The position numbers and the translations under genes are program-made. Under the pieces are notes generated by a model. That model worked only from the letters and a program-made list of their open reading frames with translations, ran no database searches and was not told where the DNA came from. DNA of 64,000 nucleotides from Pseudorasbora parva (taxonomy: Eukaryota > Chordata > Actinopteri > Cypriniformes > Gobionidae): NCBI RefSeq assembly GCF_024679245.1, contig NC_090176.1, forward strand, positions 23,080,546 to 23,144,545, written 5' to 3'. This document shows, piece by piece, positions 57,168-64,000 of this stretch; position 1 is the stretch's first letter; every line of letters starts with the position of its first letter.

Positions 57168-57402
57168 AGACATACATTTTATAATTTCACATTCCCTCAG
57201 AATTAAACTCAAGACCTTGTCATTGCTATGTGTCATACTCATGTGATTTCTAGCTCAAAGAGAAGAGGATGGTGTTAGAAATGTCAAGTCAAGGTCATTG
57301 GTTTGATTTCGAGGGAATTTATGAAGTTATAAAATTCCTTTCATTCTTTCATTGCAAAGCAACATTCATAATAACAAATTATTTGAAAATACTGGGACTA
57401 TT

Positions 57403-57720
57403 TTTCAAAAGTTTGGGGTCAAACTGATTTTTTAAAAATAAATACAAGGATGTAATAAATATATATATACTATATGAAGATATTTAGTTTTAAATAAATG
57501 TTGTTGTTTTGTACTTACTGTACATTAAAAAACCCTGAAAAAGACACATCATGAGTACAAATATTAAGCAGCACAATTGTTTTCAATATTGGTAATAATA
57601 AGAAAAGTTTCAGAGCATCAAATCATCATATTAGAATGACTTTTGAAGGATCAAACTGAAAACTGGAGTAATGCGGAATAATCAGCTTTGCCATTATGGG
57701 ACCAAACATTTGAATGGTAG
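57403..57720 (+). repeat. TTCAAAAGTTTGGGGTCA-type dispersed repeat
   Basis: TTCAAAAGTTTGGGGTCAAA, TATTAAGCAGCACAATTGTT, TTTTGAAGGATCA and CAGCTTTGCCATTATGGG in this order form a repeat that is very abundant in cyprinids. Diverged copy; family name not assigned. Confidence 0.7.
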
Positions 57721-59396
57721 TGCGTTTGTTTGGTCATTTTTTTTGTATACCACAGACCACTGTGTTTTATATTAGAAATATCTGTATGGAAGCTTTAGCA
57801 TCATATAGAACTATGTGGTCTAAGTCTTAAAATGACTTGGTCGTTATAATTCTAATGCAGTCATGTTGGTTACTTGATAAACATGTTTACAGTACAGAAG
57901 AACGTGAATTTGCAAGTATAGAAAAAACTAAATTGTAAACTCCATTAGCTTATCTGGTAGCCCTGCTCTATAATGCAGTCAAATATTAAAACATGAGAGT
58001 ATAGGGAGGTAGAGAAAGTGAGAAAAACATAGCAAATTAATAAAAGGAGAAAGGAAACAAGAGATGCATGATGTCATTGATATTCCAAAGTCTGGGACTT
58101 TTTGGCCCTTAGGAGAATCAGCTGCTGTTGTGGACTGCATTACAATAACCCAATGCTCAAATTCATTCTGTAGTGTTATAATTAAATGAATTTCAATTCC
58201 GTGTTTACTGACTTTGTGAATGTTTTGTCACAAAACTGAGACTGAATCTACTAATGAGGATAAATCTCATTTTTCTGAGATTATATGTTTGGGTCTGTTT
58301 GGAAGTCTGTCAGAAAGAGATGATGAAGAGGCAAGAGTACAGGGTATTCGTTCAGTCTGACATGTCTTTGAACTGGGTGTCGTGACTCAGGCAAGGCCTG
58401 TCACCACATTACAGTCTGGCAAAAGTGCAAGCCCAATTAGTTTTCAGAAAAGCACTCATACACAATCAATCTCAAAGCACTTGTATTCTACTCTCTCACT
58501 GGCACATGCTCACTTTCTCTGCACACATATCCTCAGATACTCACATGCATATACATTTCCATATCTGCTATCTACCTGCAGTGGACAAGTTCTTATAAAA
58601 AGCAATCTACAAAATCTACAAAATCTTCTCTTTGTAATCTACAAAAATGTTTGCTTTTAAACATTCGTTTTGGATTGATCTATTTTTAGAGTTTACACCA
58701 AAAAAATGCTGTTTATAAGAGAAGTCACAGACAAAGTGATTCAGTTTACGGCACTCCTCATTCTTTTCTATGGTATCCACGATTGAAACGTTTGAATGCT
58801 GCATAACTCTGAATGCAATTCAATGACATCAAGGCTGTAATGTGATCCAAAGTTAGCAGTTTTTCCAGTAGAACTACGGACCCTTGCATCTCCCAATAAT
58901 AAGACCATCTCTGGACTCTGAGGAAGATCGCAAGGGTTTAGGGTTTCATTTGGGACAAGGCCATTGTGAATAATTTTGGCCTGGATAATTATGTAGTAAA
59001 AATGTAATAATGTAACAGACCTAAAGTTTACATTATTGACTAATGACTAATGAAATGACTAAAGTCTCAAAACATCCTCTCTACCATAATTTCTTGTGAA
59101 TCACAGTTTCAGACTTTAGAACAGAGGAGTAAACGTTTATACGTTTAGAGTTTTGGCAGTGTAAAGTTGAAAAATAAAAGACAAGAAGAGAAAAAGAAGT
59201 GTTGTTCTTCTCTGGTAGTAGATGGCTGCGAATATGATCTCCTTCTGCCTTGATGTACTGGTTAAAAGTTAACTCTGTGAGGTTCATGTAATCATTAAAC
59301 CTTCAGCCCTAAAAACCTACTTTTTTGTAGAATTCGCTGCCTGTGACAGTGTTAGCTGGCGTTGCTCTTTTTCCGGCTAAGGTTGCAGGCTTGCCT
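57721..59396. other. No gene seen
   Basis: Non-repetitive AT-rich sequence. Short frames at 58382, 58616 and 59081 carry no motif. Confidence 0.45.
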
Positions 59397-59864
59397 TCAA
59401 GTGGCTTTGTCCACACTTTCATGATGCAATACCATTTTTACTGTTGGGTAGAAGTCTTCTGCAAAGCTCGTTTTAGTGCGGGCTCTGCAAAAGTGCGCAT
59501 CTAGGGCACATATTGGCCACAAAAGGGGAGCGTTAGTGAGCACACTTCTGAAACCTAAAATGACAAATTGGACACAATCTTGTGGACTTAACAGCCACAC
59601 ATACTGCAGCAATTTGAGTCCACAAGACTGCAAGTTCACTTGAAAGCCAATGATAATATTTCTACACACTTGTTGGCTTCTTTTTTCCATTTTATGAAAG
59701 ATGGCAACCAATGTTAAGGGGCAATACCACCATCTCCTATTCAGGTCAGGGTACTGGCCATTTACTGGAAATGGATCATTTACAATATTATCATATGTGC
59801 AGTATTGGCATGGTATCAATATTTCATTCAGATTTGGGGCAGGAAAGCAGCTTGATAAACACAC
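59397..59864 (-). other. Unassigned 155-codon open frame
   Basis: Starts MCLSSCFPAPNLNEILIPCQ on the minus strand and remains open for 155 codons without low complexity. No signal peptide, membrane segment or catalytic motif is evident; nine cysteines are spread along it. I have a faint recollection of parts of this sequence (CAATTTGAGTCCACAAGACT) as a dispersed cyprinid repeat, which would make the frame incidental. No splice sites or neighbours support a gene. Confidence 0.25.
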
Positions 59865-61600
59865 GAAATGATGCCCTAATAAAAATATAATTTCTGTGAT
59901 GCGTACGTTTAGGGATATGGGAAATTATTACATTTATATTTTTATTATTTATATTCTATTATTTTACTGAATATGCCAATAAAATAAATAATTTTAATTT
60001 AAGACAATATGTAAATAATTAAACTACAATACTGTTTGACGTCAAATTAGTTTTACATGAATTAAATGTAGCTACTTTGTGACTTGTAGTGGATTGGCTT
60101 CAAAAGACTGAATTAGATAAAACTCATATTAAGTCACTGGATACCCCATGGTGATTAATTTGGAAGGGCCGCATTGTATGCTAACATTCTCTATTAGCAA
60201 TTAAAAAGCCTGAAAACGCATCAAACAGCTGTGAAACACAGCGAGTCCATTGGTGATATCCAATTAGTTTGAAGCTCTGTTGTTTCTTTAGTTGGTAAAC
60301 ATGCAGAAAAGAGAGCTATCAGCTATGCATTGTACAGCTATTTATTTACAATTGACTTTTGAATGCAGCTTCAAGTAAATCTCGGCATATCTTAACGGCT
60401 GATCTTTGTGTGGTTAATTTAATTGTACTAACAGCATCATTTGCATATTAATTTGATGAGGAGCTACACAGGTGCCCTCCCAGTAAAGCAGTTTGAGAGA
60501 GGCTGTGAAACAGCTTTGCACTGCATGTTTTGCCATCGCAATCATCACGGGTGTGACGGAACCAATCAGAAACTGAATATGACGAGATGGTGTGAGGGTG
60601 GGAGTGTGTTTGTGTGCGTTGGGGGTTTATAATGGGCACCGCTGGGACATGAAAGTGGCCCACCAGTTGGTCACATGATAACAGCGCTTGATGATTCTCT
60701 CCCCAGGGGTTCTGTCTATTCCTGGTTTCTTGTCCAGGGTAACTCCCTTGATGGGTAAATAACAATACATTCACATTTTTGTTCTTAATTTAGGTTAGCA
60801 GTCATTTTCATCTGTATGCAAATGCGAGTGTGAAAATAGCTTTGCAGGTTTCATATTGGTGCGTGTTCGCCGTATGTGTGCAAGTACGAGATAGCGAGAA
60901 AGAGAGGCAGAGAGAGCAAACGAGGAGATCTTCTCCCTCCATAAGTATTCCGCGCTGCGCTCAGATGCAGATTGCTGTGGGATTCTGGTTTGACAGCCTG
61001 GCTCACATCAAATGCTGCCAGATAATGTTGTTTAAAGAGAGAATCAGCCGACACTCATCGCCAGCAGCCTCAGAGGAGAGAAGCACCTCATTAAACTGAG
61101 CTGCACGTCTGCGTGTCCTCACACATCTAGAGAAGCGCAGATCCCGCTCTCTGATTAAAAGGAAAAGAGCAGAGATCTCTGCTCCCGCTTGGCAGGGCCA
61201 TAATGGTGAACAAGCGCTGTGGAAATGTGCTCACTAGACTACAGCTCAACAAATGATGAGTGCTATTGTTTTGAGACAATGACAAATCAGTTTCATCTGT
61301 GATTGTAATAGAGTGATGACACATTTAATAACGCGTGTATCTAGAGGTCTTCCGCAGGCCTAGCTGATTGACATACAACTTGATTTTGCTTTAGCTTGAT
61401 TTAAAGTTAGCGGTGTCTAAATATAACATTGTTGATGATAAACATGATATTTAAAAAAAGAAATATTGATATTGTTTTAATATCCATATGATTGAATCAT
61501 AAATTACGCAGCGCCAGTAACTAGTAATCTGGTTGACACTCCAACAATGTAGGTGTCAGTATTGCCCCTTAACGCTGGTTGCCACTCATCATTACGTGGG
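59865..61600. other. No gene seen; candidate conserved regulatory stretch
   Basis: Around 60360-60470 the sequence has ATTTGCATATTAAT (octamer plus homeodomain word, 60439-60452) and GTGTGGTTAATTTAATTG in a non-repetitive context. Frames at 60441-61324 show no domain. Confidence 0.35.
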
Positions 61601-61611
61601 AAAAAGATAGT

Positions 61612-62300
61612 GGATGTATCCCAAATTGCATACTTCCCTACTATATAGTAGGTAAAAAACAGTATGCGACAAAAGAAGCATGTCAGAATTCGGTAACACT
61701 TTAGTATAGGAAACACATATTAACTATTAACTACAACTTTTGCCTCAATAAACTCCTAATCTACTGCTTATTAATAGTCAGTAACGTAGTTTTGTAGCAT
61801 TTAAGGTTAGGTATTGGGTAGGATTAAGGGATGTAGAATAAGGTCATGCAGAATAAGGCATTAATATGCGCTTTATAAGTACTAATAAACAGTCACTATC
61901 CTAGTAATATGCACGCTAATAAGCATCTAGTTGATAGTTAATAAACTGAACCTTTAAATAAAGTGTTATGCAGAATTCACAAGTACTTATAAAAGAGTAG
62001 GCAAAATGTACACAGGTGAGCTACTTCTTCCAGCAAAATTCTGAAGTGTGCATACAATGGACACTTACAATCCCATGAGGCCACGGGAGAGGATTTCTGA
62101 ATGATAGTGCACATGACGTAACTGATGCTGCAGGTCAAGTGTTAAGGGAAACATGGTGAATGTAGTACATCTAGATTACATTCATACTTACAAACAATAT
62201 ACTTACAATATACTGTTTTAGCGGTTGTGAAGGAATTCCTTATTTTTAAAAAGTACCTACTCAAGAGAGTATGAGATTTCGGATACAGACGATGATGTAG
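61612..62300. mobile_element. Palindromic MITE, split by a smaller MITE
   Basis: Left TATCCCAAATTGCATACTTC and right (complement) TATCCGAAATCTCATACTC are inverted. The TAGTAGG/CCTACT words inside both ends also pair. About 400 bp after removing the nested 279-bp element. Target duplication not resolved. Confidence 0.6.
61692..61970. mobile_element. 279-bp MITE with 8-bp target duplication
   Basis: Tips GGTAACACTTTAGTATAGG and the complement of CATAACACTTTATTTAAAGG. CAGAATTC is duplicated exactly at 61684-61691 and 61971-61978. The interior TTAGGTATTGGGTAGGATTA also occurs at 41670. hAT-type by target length. Confidence 0.92.
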
Positions 62301-62529
62301 CATGCAGTTACTCATGCCACACATAAAAAATCCTGTTGTTAAATGCCACTGTCAGCAAAAAGCATATTTATGGTAACAAACTCTTTGCCTCCCTACAATG
62401 TTGAGTGCGATTCCCAAAGTTAAAGATCAATTTGACTGACATTAGTCATTCATTAGACATTATATAAAATGCAGTAATCATCATTAATTATTTTGCTTTG
62501 CCCGTGATCATGTAGTAAACTGAACGCAA

Positions 62530-62810
62530 ATTAAATCCAATGGCTTAGAAAGGCCTCTATTGGCAACAATGATATTTCCTCTCTGAAGACCCATAAAAGG
62601 CACTAAAGATGATGTTTAAAAGTCCATCTCACTACAGTGGTTCAAAAAAAATCTAAATAGTGACTTTAATAATTCTATTCTTGTCTCCTGCATAGGCCTC
62701 TGATGTGAACTCACAAAGCACCACAACGCATGTGTGAGAATATGATGTAGTCCTTCATTTTGCAGCTTTGATAAGGCATTTTTACGTGCATTTATTTGTT
62801 TCTCATGGTT
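62530..62810 (-). mobile_element. Angel-like MITE, internal fragment
   Basis: AGAAAGGCCTCTATTGGCA, CAAAGATGATGTTTAAAAGT-like words and CCATCTCACTACAGTGG correspond, reversed, to 35285-35400. Both tips missing. Confidence 0.6.
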
Positions 62811-62814
62811 TGGG

Positions 62815-63350
62815 CTAGCCTGACAAGCCAGACCCACATCAAGATGTTTGGTCTGGAAACTCACCATAGACAGGGCTCAATCCGAGGGGCGGGATAAACG
62901 GTTGTCTTTCAAACTCCCTCTGCACGCGATAGGATAGCGCTACACCAACCAGAGCAACGAAGGTGAAACCGAGCTTGTTGATAGATTAAACATTCGCCGT
63001 ATCTGGTCGGCAAAACTCTGAACACATCTTCCCTTTTTAAGAATGACTTCAGTGCCGTTCTTTGTTCTTTTCTCAGAGAAAAGCTTAACTCCAAATCTTC
63101 CAGAGTCGCGGTCAAAGCTGATTCGAAAGACCGCCGTTCGTCAGTTTCTGTGTTTACTAGAAGCACGCAAACGCAACTCGGCCGTCGTCATTATGGCCCT
63201 GTCCACCGACTCTATACACGATGTGATTGGCCCGGCAAGAGTTAGGGGAATACAGCTCAGAAGGGTATTGAGAGTTGCTAGACGACACTCGCGGGCAGAT
63301 TAAATTTGCTGCCGCTAGGGTGCGTCTAGATTTCTAAACTAGGTTCGGGC
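62815..63350 (-). repeat. Dispersed repeat carrying a helicase-like frame
   Basis: GGGCTAGCCTGACAAGCCAG (62812) to CTAAACTAGGTTCGGGC near 63348; the CTAGCCTGAC and CTAGGTTCGGG ends look like weak inverted tips. GCGATAGGATAGCGCTAC and CAACCAGAGCAACGAAGG are, from memory, abundant cyprinid repeat words. GC-richer than its surroundings. Confidence 0.6.
62909..63166 (-). pseudogene. RecQ/DEAD-type helicase motif remnant
   Basis: The 85-codon minus-strand frame contains SLRKEQRTALKSFLKREDVF followed by RVLPTRYGECLIYQQ. This fits the N-terminal motif 0/I region of RecQ-type helicases, whose pattern is xxxQ...al..(g)DvfvvlPTGxGKSliYQ. In such enzymes the Walker A lysine binds ATP. Here PTGxGKS reads PTRYGEC, so the critical Gly, Lys and Ser are all changed and the motif cannot bind ATP. 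Only about 40 residues of the domain are present; the downstream frame (ARFHLRCSG) leaves the family. It sits wholly inside a dispersed repeat. Confidence 0.6.
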
Positions 63351-64000
63351 ATCCATATTGAGCACTACACCAAGTGTTTTCGCGAGACGCTTGGTGACTA
63401 TTTAGTGTTTTCAACCATACAAGGTTTCTTTTACATTTCACACATTTAAATAGCCTACACAAGTACTTGCAAAACAATACATTTATAACCTGGAAAATAC
63501 ACAGTGATGTCTATGGAAGCGCCAATAACCATTGATGACATGATATATACAAATCCACATAAGTAGCTATAAGGTTTACTCTATTCTTCTACCACTTTAT
63601 ATATATATTATATATATATATATTGCATGAGTAGTATGCTAGTACACTATTGCAAATTCAGTTAGATTCAGTTGTTTCATACCTGAATAACCCAGTGGTT
63701 TTGAATGAACTGGTTGACTGAATGATGGCTAGCCCCTAAAGATATTCACATGTTTTGTTCCCGACTGAATGAGCGTTTTTGAACAAATCGGTTAAATACA
63801 TGAACCGGAAACTCAGTCACTTGTCTCCACCTACAACGTAACCTGTAGAATGAGTCAGTGAAAAATCCCCGCTAGTAACACACAGACTGACATTTTGTCT
63901 AGAATAAACAACGGCAAGCAGAGCGATGCACAGTCAAAAAAAAAAAAGAAGAAAAAAAAAATCCTGCGATGTTAGCCAATCAAATTCGAGGAGCAGATCT
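63351..64000. other. No gene seen; (TA)n and a repeat fragment
   Basis: An interrupted TA run lies at about 63598-63623. 63690-63920 (GAATGAACTGGTTGACTGAA, AGAATGAGTCAGTGAAAAAT) shares words with 19920-20210 and 44215-44320. An oligo-A tract occurs at 63936-63961. Confidence 0.45.

Overview
The window looks like a repeat-dense, non-coding stretch of a teleost genome, most probably a cyprinid (zebrafish/carp/goldfish group). The basis is the repertoire of dispersed sequences: Tc1-like elements with familiar fish transposase reading frames, hAT-type and piggyBac-type non-autonomous elements, abundant TTAAAGGGTTAGTTCACCC-ended (Angel-like) elements, a CR1/L2-type LINE, and long (TA)n, (GT)n and (TAA)n microsatellites. 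Base composition is AT-rich throughout. No intact host protein-coding gene, tRNA, rRNA or CRISPR array could be supported on either strand. Species and element family names come from memory of sequence style, not from a search.

Layout. 0-5 kb: a degenerate Pro/Val/Glu-rich transposon remnant, a frame-broken minus-strand LINE reverse transcriptase, then (TAA)n and (TA)n arrays. 5-20 kb: a nested block with a 2.6-kb TA-flanked element (6420-9005) containing a 231-bp palindrome, a piggyBac-like copy split by a 667-bp insertion, a TTAA-flanked element (16978-18175) and a second piggyBac-like copy split by a 1.18-kb foldback element. 20-32 kb: MITE fragments, a THAP-domain remnant and a 1.6-kb TTAA-type element (29443-31048). 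32-36 kb: a hAT element carrying a third piggyBac-like copy, then a diverged tandem duplication one of whose copies took an Angel-like insertion. 37-44 kb: two inactivated Tc1 transposons, the second split by a hAT element with a perfect 8-bp target duplication. 46-50 kb: another TTAA-type element, then the 3' half of a Ty3/gypsy chromovirus with chromodomain and 3' LTR, then another long MITE. 51-57 kb: a LINE tail, long simple repeats, and chimeric and palindromic Angel-like elements. 57-64 kb: mostly unannotated sequence with one conserved-looking candidate regulatory stretch, a split palindromic element, and a dispersed repeat carrying a broken helicase motif.

There are no host genes working together here. 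What the window records is a layered history of insertions, several datable relative to each other from exact target-site duplications. I did not find convincing evidence of an undescribed biological system. The best leads are the helicase-motif remnant inside a dispersed repeat (62909-63166), the piggyBac-like family that keeps the start of its transposase gene in three separate copies, and a 36-residue D-to-E spacing in the second Tc1 transposase.
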